DNA of 15,650 nucleotides from Candidatus Thiodiazotropha taylori (GTDB lineage Bacteria; Pseudomonadota; Gammaproteobacteria; Chromatiales; Chromatiaceae): positions 1 to 15,650 of the forward strand of contig JAHRHW010000054.1 in assembly GCA_019100305.1 (NCBI GenBank). Reading direction: 5' to 3'. Shown piece after piece: positions 1 through 8,625 of the stretch. The number at the start of each line of letters is the position of its first letter. Position 1 is the first letter of the stretch. The notes under the pieces are model-generated. The model saw only the letters and a program-made list of their open reading frames with translations. It had not been told where the DNA came from and did no database searches. Both the position numbers and the translations under genes were made by a program.

Positions 1-479
1 GCGGGTAGGCTTGTCCTCATTTCGCAGCGAGACCCCCTGGCGAATAGTTGCTGCCTGGACTTGCTGCAGCGGATGCTTCAACGTCACCAGATAGGTTTTG
101 CCACAGCTCCGGCCCGGTGAGGTGATCCGGTGTGACCACTGTCCGTCATCGGTGACCAGTACCAGTCCGGTGGCATCGATATCGAGCCGTCCCGCGATAT
201 GCAGAGTCTCGGGCCGTTTCAGATGCAACAGATCCAGGATGGTGCGATGGCTGGGATCCCGCGTGGCACAGACCACCCCCGCCGGTTTGTTCACCATGTA
301 GTAGCGGGGCAGGGGTCTCTCCAGCAGTTGCTCATCCAAGTGGATCTGCGTGACGCTGTCGACCTGATGGGTCGGCTGGGTGATCACCGAACCATCGATG
401 CTCACCCGCCCGGCACGGATCATCTGGCGTGATTCGGAGCGACTCAGTTCAGTCACCTGACTGAGATACCGGTCCAGCC

Positions 480-483
<4 letters not shown>
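1..483 (-). CDS. rsuA: 16S rRNA pseudouridine synthase RsuA (3' end outside the window)
   Basis: Probable RsuA, which isomerises a uridine of 16S rRNA (U516 in E. coli) to pseudouridine during small-subunit assembly in the cytoplasm. I translated 161 codons from the ATG at 483; the reading frame stays open to base 1, so the C-terminal third is missing. Residues 1-50 (MRLDRYLSQ..., RAGRVSIDG) are the S4-like RNA-binding domain. The catalytic domain begins near 60 (YYMVNKPAGVVCATRDP), and the signature GRLDIDATGLVLVTDDGQW lies at 99-116 with the expected catalytic Asp at 101. The run TDDGQWSHRITSP is close to E. coli RsuA rather than RluB/E/F. The ATG overlaps the thiC stop (ATGA) and has no nearby Shine-Dalgarno sequence, so translation is probably coupled to thiC. 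Confidence 0.88.
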
Positions 484-2369
<1,886 letters not shown>

Positions 2370-2370
2370 G

Positions 2371-2419
2371 GTGGAAACCTCGTTTGGGCAGAGAGCGCGA
2401 ACACCCCAGTGGGTTTCAC
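2371..2419 (-). promoter_or_regulatory. Riboswitch expression platform with sequestrable thiC ribosome binding site
   Basis: Directly 3' of the aptamer the minus strand reads GTGAAACC (2419-2412). Just before the start codon it reads GAGGTTTCCAC (2381-2371). GTGAAACC can pair with GGTTTCCAC with a single bulged C, which would hide the GG of the GAGG Shine-Dalgarno sequence. No hairpin plus U-tract is visible, so control at translation initiation is more likely than transcription termination. The pairing was found by eye and not folded by program. Confidence 0.55.
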
Positions 2420-2508
2420 AGCTTCCCTCCGCCGGTATGATCCGGATCAGGTGAATAAGGGTTTATCTCAGCCCGCGAACACACCACAGGACACCCCTAG
2501 CCTTTGAT
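2418..2508 (-). promoter_or_regulatory. TPP riboswitch aptamer (THI element)
   Basis: On the minus strand the leader carries the TPP aptamer hallmarks in order. AGGGGTGT is the P2 5' strand, followed by GCTGAGATAAACCC (pyrimidine-sensing CUGAGA and the P2 3' strand). Then come ACCTGATCCGGATCATACC (pyrophosphate-sensing arm) and GGCGGAGGGAAGC. A short P1 can form between GGCT at the 5' side and AGCT at the 3' side. Binding of thiamine pyrophosphate is expected to reduce thiC (and probably rsuA) expression. Confidence 0.95.
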
Positions 2509-2515
2509 TCGCAGG

Positions 2516-2521
2516 AGTATA
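2516..2521 (-). promoter_or_regulatory. Possible thiC -10 element
   Basis: TATACT on the minus strand (5 of 6 to the sigma-70 consensus) lies about 8 bases upstream of the riboswitch 5' end, where transcription should start. No good -35 is visible 17 bases upstream, so this is only a likely -10. Confidence 0.4.
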
Positions 2522-2777
2522 ACCCGAAACTACCCGATTCGCGCGACCGCACAGACTGATCCAGCCTGGGGAGTGGTTGGGCTGAGTCCTGTCGATCGCT
2601 TGCGGCTAAAAGAGCGTAAATCACCAAAAGCCTTTTTTTACAGTTACTTAGGAATATTTTAATAGTAATTTAAGGGATTATTGAGAATAACCCAGGCCCA
2701 TAAAATACAAGGATTTATTTCCATACAGCATTGACCAGGCGAGGTCACCCATGTAACGAGCTACCCCCTTCGAAATC
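2522..2777. other. Intergenic region between divergent thiC and the methyltransferase gene
   Basis: The 5' part is GC-rich and unremarkable. From about 2610 it becomes AT-rich, including a run of seven T's at 2633-2639 preceded by a weak GGCT/AGCC pairing. I see no gene, repeat or convincing terminator here. Confidence 0.5.
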
Positions 2778-2806
2778 TTGCCCAAGCGGTTTAAAAAACG
2801 TAGGCT
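2778..2806 (+). promoter_or_regulatory. Possible promoter of the methyltransferase-like gene
   Basis: TTGCCC (2778-2783), a 17-base spacer and TAGGCT (2801-2806) resemble a sigma-70 promoter. An alternative is TTGACC at about 2731 with TAACGA 17 bases on. Both are moderate matches; the first sits 47 bases upstream of the start codon. Confidence 0.35.
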
Positions 2807-2852
2807 AATGCCTCTGCCAGCTTAAACCATAATAAAATTCAGGATATTTCGC

Positions 2853-3521
2853 ATGATGGCAAACCAGTTTGAAAAAGCCCGATTCAACATGGTGGAACAG
2901 CAGGTTCGTCCATGGGAAGTGATCGACCCAAGAGTTTTGAAGCTCATGGAGAGTCTGCCGAGGGAGGCCTTTGTTCCGGACACCTACCAGGATCTCGCCT
3001 ATGCGGATATCGAAATTCCCATCGGCCAGGGCCATAGCATGATGTTCCCACGACTCGAAGGCCGGCTGATGCAGGCACTCGACCTGCGACCCGGGGATAA
3101 AGTTCTGGAGGTAGGCACCGGCAGCGGCTACCTGACAGCCTGTCTGGCAGGCCTGGCTGAAAAAGTGGTCAGCATCGACATCCACCGGGAGTTTACCGAT
3201 GCCGCTGAGAGCAAACTTGAGCAGCAGGGTGTAAAGAACGTGATGCTGCTGAACGGCGATGCACTGGCGGGGCCTGTACAGGGCGCTCCATTCGATGCGA
3301 TTGCGGTAACCGGATCCCTGCCCACCAGCCAGCAGGCTGAGATATTCCGGCAACAGTTGGCGCCGGGTGGACGGATGTTCGTGATCATTGGTCAGGCTCC
3401 GGTGATGAGCTGCCAGCTGATCACCCGACACAATGAGAAGGTATTCCAGGAAGAGAGCATTTTCGAAACCGAGGTCTCTCCCCTGGAGAATGCACCGGCA
3501 CCGGTTGAATTCAATTTCTAG
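2853..3521 (+). CDS. Protein-L-isoaspartate O-methyltransferase-like protein
   Basis: SAM-dependent methyltransferase of the PCMT family, 222 residues. The SAM-binding glycine motif is EVGTGSGY (Gly88, Gly90, Gly92), and an acidic strand end follows (VVSIDI, Asp109) that should bind the SAM ribose. The pre-motif region reads IPIGQGHSMMFPRLEGR (residues 55-71) where canonical repair enzymes have a GQTIS-type segment. This is the divergent subgroup often annotated Pcm-like, so genuine isoaspartate repair is not assured. AGGA at 2841-2844 gives 8-base spacing to the ATG at 2853; a second ATG follows at 2856. It stands alone here, with no surE, rpoS, rhodanese or tolC next to it. Confidence 0.8.
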   Translation: MMANQFEKARFNMVEQQVRPWEVIDPRVLKLMESLPREAFVPDTYQDLAYADIEIPIGQGHSMMFPRLEGRLMQALDLRPGDKVLEVGTGSGYLTACLAGLAEKVVSIDIHREFTDAAESKLEQQGVKNVMLLNGDALAGPVQGAPFDAIAVTGSLPTSQQAEIFRQQLAPGGRMFVIIGQAPVMSCQLITRHNEKVFQEESIFETEVSPLENAPAPVEFNF

Positions 3522-3597
3522 CCCATTACTGTTGTTGCCGCCCTGGGCGTGCAGCAACACGATAAGAATAAACATAAGACTGATTGAAGTTTGCTTT

Positions 3598-3617
3598 CCG
3601 GGCCGCACATGGCCCGG
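3598..3617. terminator. Perfect 7-bp hairpin after the methyltransferase gene
   Basis: CCGGGCC and GGCCCGG flank a 6-base loop, 77 bases after the stop codon. No T-tract follows, so if this is a terminator it is a weak or Rho-assisted one. Confidence 0.35.
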
Positions 3618-3722
3618 CACCTTATATAACAATAATCATTCAGCCTGCAGATGGATGGACTGCAGCGACAAAAACGCCTGTTGGTAACGGCCATCGATTA
3701 TTAAGAAGAGCAGAGGGAGATC

Positions 3723-4301
3723 ATGAGTATAAACAAAAGCACACTACCGCTGACCCATGCAGCAACCAGTCAATTGTTGATCGTCAATGCCCAGGAGAGG
3801 CTGACCAAAGCGATGCCGGAGCAGGACCTGCAAAATATGGTCCCAAACGTCATCCAATTGAGTAAGGCCGCGAGCCTGCTGGATGTCCCAATCACCCTGT
3901 CGGAGCACTATGGAAAGGGCTTGGGCAATACCCTTTCAGAAATCACCGAACACCTCCCCCCACACACCAAAGCCAAGGACAAACTGACCTTCTCCTGTTG
4001 TACCGCACCCGGCTTTGAAGAGGAGTTGGCCGAACACGGCTCGCGAAAACAGATCGTGATGGTCGGCCTGGAAGCCCACATCTGCATTCTGCAGACTGCC
4101 GCCGGGCTCCAGCAATGGGGTTATCAGGTGTTTGTGGTGGAAGATGGCATCGCCTCCCGCAAAGCCATGCACCGGGAAAATGCACTCATGCGGATGCGTC
4201 GTGGCGGCATCAATATCACCAACATGGAGTCTGTCATCTTTGAGTGGATGGGCGATGCCAGCCATCCGAAATTCAAAGAGATATCCCAGCTGATCCGCTG
4301 A
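3723..4301 (+). CDS. Isochorismatase-family cysteine hydrolase, with Asn at the usual catalytic Asp
   Basis: The 192-residue protein has the isochorismatase/nicotinamidase fold. Its first strand is LLIVNAQERL, where the family normally has LLxxDxQExL. The Lys segment is DKLTFS (Lys87), and the nucleophile block is MVGLEAHICILQTA (Cys121), followed by the family segment GYQVFVVEDGIASR. Family members hydrolyse amides or vinyl ethers through an Asp-Lys-Cys triad. Here Asp is replaced by Asn22 (codon AAT), so activity may be altered or lost, while Lys and Cys are kept. The substrate cannot be told; the C-terminal HRENALMRMRRGGINITNMESVIFEW resembles YcaC-like members. A GAGGGA ribosome binding site precedes the ATG. 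The gene appears monocistronic and ends before a strong hairpin. Confidence 0.82.
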   Translation: MSINKSTLPLTHAATSQLLIVNAQERLTKAMPEQDLQNMVPNVIQLSKAASLLDVPITLSEHYGKGLGNTLSEITEHLPPHTKAKDKLTFSCCTAPGFEEELAEHGSRKQIVMVGLEAHICILQTAAGLQQWGYQVFVVEDGIASRKAMHRENALMRMRRGGINITNMESVIFEWMGDASHPKFKEISQLIR

Positions 4302-4351
4302 CCCTCAGAAACAAGCAACCTGGGCGATCTGCAAACTGAATAGATCAAGCG

Positions 4352-4387
4352 GTAGTTATCCCCATCCAACTTTGTGGGGATAACTAC
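4352..4387. terminator. Perfect 12-bp inverted repeat, probable terminator
   Basis: GTAGTTATCCCC (4352-4363) and GGGGATAACTAC (4376-4387) are exact reverse complements around a 12-base loop, 50 bases after the hydrolase stop codon. A G-C-rich inner stem and A/T-rich outer stem suit a terminator in either direction, although no clear T-run follows. A protein-binding operator is the alternative. Confidence 0.5.
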
Positions 4388-4500
4388 TCTGGCCTCGGTC
4401 CTGCAAAACCCCTCTCCTTGCTACAAACACAGCGGATTCAAACAGCCTCTCGGGGATGAGCATGCCAGGCACTACAAACCACACCAGGATCCAAGCAAAT

Positions 4501-4527
4501 TAAAGAGATTTAATTAAACGTCGATAC
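4501..4527 (+). promoter_or_regulatory. Sigma-28 (FliA) type promoter of the chemoreceptor gene
   Basis: TAAAGAGA (4501-4508), an 11-base spacer and GTCGATAC (4520-4527) match the FliA consensus TAAAGTTT-N11-GCCGATAA at 6 of 8 bases in each half with exact spacing. Placement upstream of a chemoreceptor gene is what FliA control would predict. Transcription would start near 4538, leaving a leader of about 125 bases. Confidence 0.65.
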
Positions 4528-4661
4528 ATTCTTTTGCAGCATGCCAGCCATAAAAAGCTGTTTCGCGCTCTGGAACAGGGATATTGATCACTAGCCGGAT
4601 AGGTGCTTCAGCAGAGCAATCAATCGCTTCTTCTGTAACTAAATCCGCTGAGGTCAGTAAG

Positions 4662-6317
4662 ATGTCATTCCTGAACAATCTCTCAATCAAAATACGTCTC
4701 TCAATCCTGGTTGGCATTCTACTGCTTAACACCATATTCATCGGCCTGCTTGGACTGCGTGGCATGCAGCAGGCCGACCATGCCATCGATGAGCTCTACA
4801 ACGTGGAGATGAGCCATATGCTTGATCTCACGACGGTAATTGAGAAACTGGAAAACAGCCGGGCGCAGATCCTGCTGGCGCTGCAGCACGACCCAAGCTC
4901 AGCTTTTGCCAAAATGCATAACCATAAAGTTGATATGCATACCCGCAAGATCGAAGAGAACATCGAGATAATCGACACCCGCTGGGAGGAGTTCACCAGA
5001 TCTCATCTCGACAGTGAAGAGCAGCGACTGGTTGAAACATTCACCAAGGACCTCAAACATCTGGAACATGATGGACTGATTCCCGTCGATAAATTACTGC
5101 TGGATGGTCAGTTCTACGAGGCTAACCAACTACTGCTGACTGTTATCAATCCGGCACTGCAAAAGATCCAGGCAACCACCACAGAGCTGCTGAAGATCCA
5201 AGAGAACAAGGCCGCCCATGCCTTCGAGGAGACCCATGCCGCCTATCAAAGCATGCTCTCCCTGGTGACTGGCAGCCTGGTGGTTGGGGCCCTGTTCGGC
5301 ATCCTGCTGGCCTATCTGATCATCAGTGAAATCAGCAAAGGTGTCAGCCAGATTGAGCACAGCGCCCACCTGCTCGCAGACGGTCAATTGCTGACCCGGG
5401 TCGATAACAACAATAAAGACGAAATCGGCCAGATTGCGATGGCCTTCAATCGCATGGCGCAGCAGTTTCACGATGCGATAAACCAGGTCAAGGACTCTGT
5501 GGTGCAGCTCGCGTCGGCTGCCGAAGAGACCTCCGTGGTTACCAACCAGACCACCGTCGGTATCAATCAGCAATTGAACGAGACCAGCCAGGTTGCCACG
5601 GCGATGAATCAGATGAGCACCACGGTTCAGGAGGTAGCCAGAAATGCCATCGATGCCGCCAACGCAGCCCGCGAAGCAGATACCACATTCATCGAGGGTA
5701 AAACGGTCATCGATCAGGTCATCGAGGGAATCAACAGTCTGGCCTACGAGGTGGAGCAGGCCGCAACGGTCATCCAGGAACTTGAAACCGAGAGCCGCAA
5801 TATCGGCTCGGTTCTGGATGTGATCAAAAGCATTGCGGAACAGACCAACCTGCTGGCCCTGAATGCGGCCATCGAGGCGGCCCGCGCCGGTGAGCAGGGT
5901 CGGGGTTTCGCGGTGGTCGCGGATGAGGTTCGCACCCTCGCCGGCCGTACCCAGGACTCCACCCAGGAGATCGAGGAGATGATCAGCAAACTTCAGGAGG
6001 GCGCGGACAATGCGGTAAAGGTGATGGCACGGGGCAACGAAATGACCCATTCCAGGGTTGAGCAAGCCGCCTCAGCCGGCCAGGCACTGGAGAAGATTAA
6101 TACCGCCATGAGCGTAATTACCGAGATGAACACTCAGATCGCCAGCGCTGCGGAACAGCAGAGCTCGGTTACCGAAGAGATCAATCGCAGTATCGTCAGT
6201 ATCAATGAAGTCTCGGAGCAGTCCGCCACCGGAGCTCAACAGACCACCCAGGCGAGCGCGGATGTGGCAAAACTGGCAGAACAACTGAAATCCCTTGTGG
6301 AACGCTTCAAAGTCTGA
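4662..6317 (+). CDS. Methyl-accepting chemotaxis protein (membrane chemoreceptor)
   Basis: Inner-membrane receptor of 551 residues that would signal to CheA/CheW. It has TM1 at about residues 10-30 (ILVGILLLNTIFIGLLGL), a helical periplasmic domain of about 165 residues (four-helix-bundle type by size and helical pattern), and TM2 at about 198-222. A HAMP domain follows at about 222-275. The cytoplasmic coiled coil carries the conserved hairpin tip at about 388-427 (AEQTNLLALNAAIEAARAGE, then RGFAVVADEVRTLA). The C-terminus ends LVERFKV, so there is no CheR-binding pentapeptide. The start is the ATG at 4662, with GAGGT at 7 bases' spacing. An in-frame TTG at 4584 would add 26 residues before TM1 and is unlikely. 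The ligand is unknown; no che genes are nearby. Confidence 0.93.
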   Translation: MSFLNNLSIKIRLSILVGILLLNTIFIGLLGLRGMQQADHAIDELYNVEMSHMLDLTTVIEKLENSRAQILLALQHDPSSAFAKMHNHKVDMHTRKIEENIEIIDTRWEEFTRSHLDSEEQRLVETFTKDLKHLEHDGLIPVDKLLLDGQFYEANQLLLTVINPALQKIQATTTELLKIQENKAAHAFEETHAAYQSMLSLVTGSLVVGALFGILLAYLIISEISKGVSQIEHSAHLLADGQLLTRVDNNNKDEIGQIAMAFNRMAQQFHDAINQVKDSVVQLASAAEETSVVTNQTTVGINQQLNETSQVATAMNQMSTTVQEVARNAIDAANAAREADTTFIEGKTVIDQVIEGINSLAYEVEQAATVIQELETESRNIGSVLDVIKSIAEQTNLLALNAAIEAARAGEQGRGFAVVADEVRTLAGRTQDSTQEIEEMISKLQEGADNAVKVMARGNEMTHSRVEQAASAGQALEKINTAMSVITEMNTQIASAAEQQSSVTEEINRSIVSINEVSEQSATGAQQTTQASADVAKLAEQLKSLVERFKV

Positions 6318-6329
6318 TTTCCCTAAAAT

Positions 6330-6353
6330 CTGGCCGGCGTTCACGCCGGTCAG
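6330..6353. other. Stem-loop just after the chemoreceptor gene
   Basis: CTGGCCGGCGT and ACGCCGGTCAG pair over 11 positions (one G-T), only 13 bases after the stop codon. No T-tract follows. It may protect the mRNA 3' end or act as a first pause before the terminator at 6440. Confidence 0.45.
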
Positions 6354-6439
6354 ATGGACGGCACCCGTCCCCCCATCGACAAACCCTTCTCAGATCGGCT
6401 GAAACCAATAACCTCGCATGATCAAGATCCTCTCTCAGG

Positions 6440-6462
6440 CACCGCTGGCCAAGCGGTGTTTT
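6440..6462 (+). terminator. Intrinsic terminator of the chemoreceptor gene
   Basis: A 7-bp stem CACCGCT/AGCGGTG with the 5-base loop GGCCA is followed directly by TTTT. It separates the chemoreceptor gene from the prpE promoter. Confidence 0.6.
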
Positions 6463-6490
6463 CCTGCAAAATGTGAAAAAAACGACAAAG

Positions 6491-6521
6491 TGTCGACATA
6501 TTTGAATTTATTGTCTATAAA
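6491..6521 (+). promoter_or_regulatory. prpE promoter with overlapping TGTCGACA operator
   Basis: TGTCGACA (6491-6498) is a perfect palindrome. Its last six bases, TCGACA, differ from the -35 consensus TTGACA by one base. A 17-base spacer leads to TATAAA (6516-6521), a 5-of-6 match to the -10. A protein bound to the palindrome would cover the -35. The same arrangement recurs in front of the GntR gene. Confidence 0.7.
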
Positions 6522-6553
6522 ATAGGGACGCCAACCCTATTATTACTAAAATA

Positions 6554-6561
6554 TGTCGACA
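6554..6561. promoter_or_regulatory. Downstream TGTCGACA operator of prpE
   Basis: Second exact copy of the palindrome, 63 bp downstream of the first and 36 bases before the chosen prpE start, so it lies in the transcribed leader. Its left flank AAATA mirrors the right flank of the first copy (TATTT). Confidence 0.65.
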
Positions 6562-6597
6562 CATAACCGGCAATCAACAACCAGAGGAACCAGAGAA

Positions 6598-8490
6598 ATG
6601 TCCATATATGCTGAGATCTACAACCACTCCTTGGATGACCCACAGGCCTTTTGGGGCGATGTTGCGCAGGGTCTGCATTGGGACAAACCATGGGATCAGG
6701 TTTTGGATGAATCCGCTCAACCCTCGCCACGCTGGTTTGTCGGCGGACAGCTCAACACCTGCTACAACGCTTTGGATCGACACATCGAGGCCGGAAACGG
6801 GGATCGCCTGGCGCTGATCTACGACAGCCCGGTGACCGACAGCAAACGTAGCTACACCTATACGGAACTGAGGGATGAGGTCGCCAGCCTTGCCGGAGCA
6901 CTGACCGCCCAGGGCGTCACCAAGGGTGACCGGGTGATCGTCTACACGCCGATGATCCCTGAAGCGGCCATCTCCATGCTGGCCTGCGCCCGGATCGGCG
7001 CAATTCACTCGGTGGTATTCGGTGGTTTCGCCGCCAAAGAGCTGGCAACCCGGATCGATGACTCAAAACCGAAGATGGTGCTCTCCGCCTCCTGTGGCAT
7101 CGAACCGAGCCGGGTAGTGGCCTACAAGCCTCTGCTGGATGAGGCAATCGAGCTCTCTGCCCACAAACCCCAGAGCTGCATCATCAAACAACGGCCCCAG
7201 CTTGAAGCGGATATGATCGACGGCCGGGATCTGGACTGGGACCAGGCGATGAGCGATTCAGCCCCAGCCGACTGCGTTCCGGTGGAAGCGACCGACCCGC
7301 TCTATATCCTTTATACATCCGGCACCACCGGACAGCCAAAAGGTGTGGTCAGGGACAACGGCGGTCACGCTGCGGCACTGCTCTGGTCGATGAAAAACAT
7401 CTACGACGTGGAACCAGGGGATGTCTATTGGGCCGCCTCCGACGTCGGCTGGGTGGTGGGCCACAGCTACATCGTCTACGGCCCTCTGCTGGCCGGCTGC
7501 ACCACGGTGATCTATGAAGGTAAACCGGTGGGTACGCCCGATCCGGGGGCCTTCTGGCGGGTCATCAGCGAATACCAGGTGAAAGTCCTGTTTACCGCCC
7601 CCACCGCCTTCCGCGCAATCAAGAAAGAGGATCCCCAGGGCGCCTACATGTCCAAGTACGACCTCAGTTGCATGCAGACCCTCTATCTGGCCGGTGAACG
7701 CTGCGATCCCGATACCCTCCACTGGGCGGAGACGATGCTCGAAAAACCGGTCATCGACCACTGGTGGCAGACCGAGACCGGCTGGGCCATTGCGGCCAAC
7801 CCAATGGGTATAGAACCGATGCCGGTGAAGGCTGGTTCACCAACGGTCGCCATGGTTGGCTATGACGTCAGAATTCTCGACGATCAGGGCAACGAAAAAC
7901 CGGACGGTGAGATGGGTGACATCGTCATCAAACAGCCTCTGCCCCCCTCCTGCCTGCCCACCCTGTGGAACAACGAGGCACGTTTTGTCGACTCCTATCT
8001 GCGCGCCTACTCCGGCTACTACCTGACCGGTGATGCCGGCTACAAAGATGAAGACGGCTATCTGTGGATCATGAGCCGTACCGACGATGTGATCAATGTC
8101 GCCGGTCACCGCCTCTCGACCGGCCAGATGGAAGAGGTACTGGCCGGACATGCGGATGTGGCCGAGTGTGCCGTGATCGGAGTAGCCGACGCCCTCAAGG
8201 GACAACTGCCATTGGGTCTGGTAGTGCTCAAAAGCGGTGTCGAGCGTCCTGCCGAGGAACTCAGCGCTGAACTGGTGAAACTGGTACGCAACCAGATCGG
8301 ACCGGTTGCCGCCTTCAAACACATCTCGATCGTCAAACGGCTGCCAAAGACCCGTTCCGGCAAGATCCTGCGCGGCACCATGGTCAAGATCGCAGATGGA
8401 ACCGAGTGGAACATGCCGGCCACCATCGATGACCCGGCCATTCTCGACGAAATATCCACCTCCCTGCAGCAGATGGGATATGGCAAATAG
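6598..8490 (+). CDS. prpE: Propionyl-CoA synthetase PrpE
   Basis: Acyl-CoA synthetase (ANL superfamily, 630 residues) that activates propionate with ATP and CoA to propionyl-CoA, feeding PrpC. The phosphate-binding motif YTSGTTGQPKG is at about 239. WWQTETGW at about 389 is the AMP-binding motif. YYLTGDAGYKDEDGY and RTDDVINVAGHRLSTG mark the hinge region. PKTRSGKILRG carries the adenylation Lys589, which is the acetylation-regulated Lys in PrpE/Acs enzymes. The N-terminus (NHSLDDPQAFWGD) and the segment ACARIGAIHSVVFGGFA fit PrpE. ATG 6598 is preceded by AGAGGA at 9 bases. An in-frame ATG at 6553 falls inside the operator and lacks a ribosome binding site, so I rejected it. prpE has its own promoter. 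Confidence 0.93.
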   Translation: MSIYAEIYNHSLDDPQAFWGDVAQGLHWDKPWDQVLDESAQPSPRWFVGGQLNTCYNALDRHIEAGNGDRLALIYDSPVTDSKRSYTYTELRDEVASLAGALTAQGVTKGDRVIVYTPMIPEAAISMLACARIGAIHSVVFGGFAAKELATRIDDSKPKMVLSASCGIEPSRVVAYKPLLDEAIELSAHKPQSCIIKQRPQLEADMIDGRDLDWDQAMSDSAPADCVPVEATDPLYILYTSGTTGQPKGVVRDNGGHAAALLWSMKNIYDVEPGDVYWAASDVGWVVGHSYIVYGPLLAGCTTVIYEGKPVGTPDPGAFWRVISEYQVKVLFTAPTAFRAIKKEDPQGAYMSKYDLSCMQTLYLAGERCDPDTLHWAETMLEKPVIDHWWQTETGWAIAANPMGIEPMPVKAGSPTVAMVGYDVRILDDQGNEKPDGEMGDIVIKQPLPPSCLPTLWNNEARFVDSYLRAYSGYYLTGDAGYKDEDGYLWIMSRTDDVINVAGHRLSTGQMEEVLAGHADVAECAVIGVADALKGQLPLGLVVLKSGVERPAEELSAELVKLVRNQIGPVAAFKHISIVKRLPKTRSGKILRGTMVKIADGTEWNMPATIDDPAILDEISTSLQQMGYGK

Positions 8491-8496
8491 GCCAGG

Positions 8497-8531
8497 CGAG
8501 AACTGGGGAAGCAGGGCTTTCACAGTTCTCG
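8497..8531. other. Stem-loop after prpE
   Basis: CGAGAACTG (8497-8505) and CAGTTCTCG (8523-8531) are exact 9-base inverted repeats around 17 bases, 7 bases past the prpE stop. No T-run follows, so it may be an inefficient terminator or an mRNA-stabilising structure between prpE and the regulator gene. Confidence 0.45.
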
Positions 8532-8559
8532 ACAAGGAATTTAATGACTATTATTCGCT

Positions 8560-8594
8560 AAAGTGTCGACACTTTGAGAAATATGGTCTATAAA
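8560..8594 (+). promoter_or_regulatory. Regulator promoter with overlapping 16-bp palindromic operator
   Basis: AAAGTGTCGACACTTT (8560-8575) is a perfect 16-bp palindrome holding the TGTCGACA core (8564-8571). TCGACA within it serves as the -35, and after 17 bases TATAAA (8589-8594) is the -10. GTCTATAAAA surrounds the -10 here and at prpE. Confidence 0.7.
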
Positions 8595-8625
8595 ACAACC
8601 TATACATCACGGATTAAGACTAATT

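Noticed and set aside
4356..4384. TTATCCCCA words on both arms resembling DnaA boxes, suggesting an origin
   Set aside because: Each differs from TTATCCACA by one base, only two occur, they are explained by the inverted repeat, and no AT-rich unwinding region or origin-linked genes are present.
5130..6065. 311-codon minus-strand frame opposite the chemoreceptor gene
   Set aside because: The chemoreceptor reading is certain from its conserved hairpin; the antisense frame has no family features.
6553..6597. Upstream in-frame ATG for prpE
   Set aside because: It lies inside the TGTCGACA operator and has no ribosome binding site, and PrpE proteins align from the ATG at 6598, which has AGAGGA.
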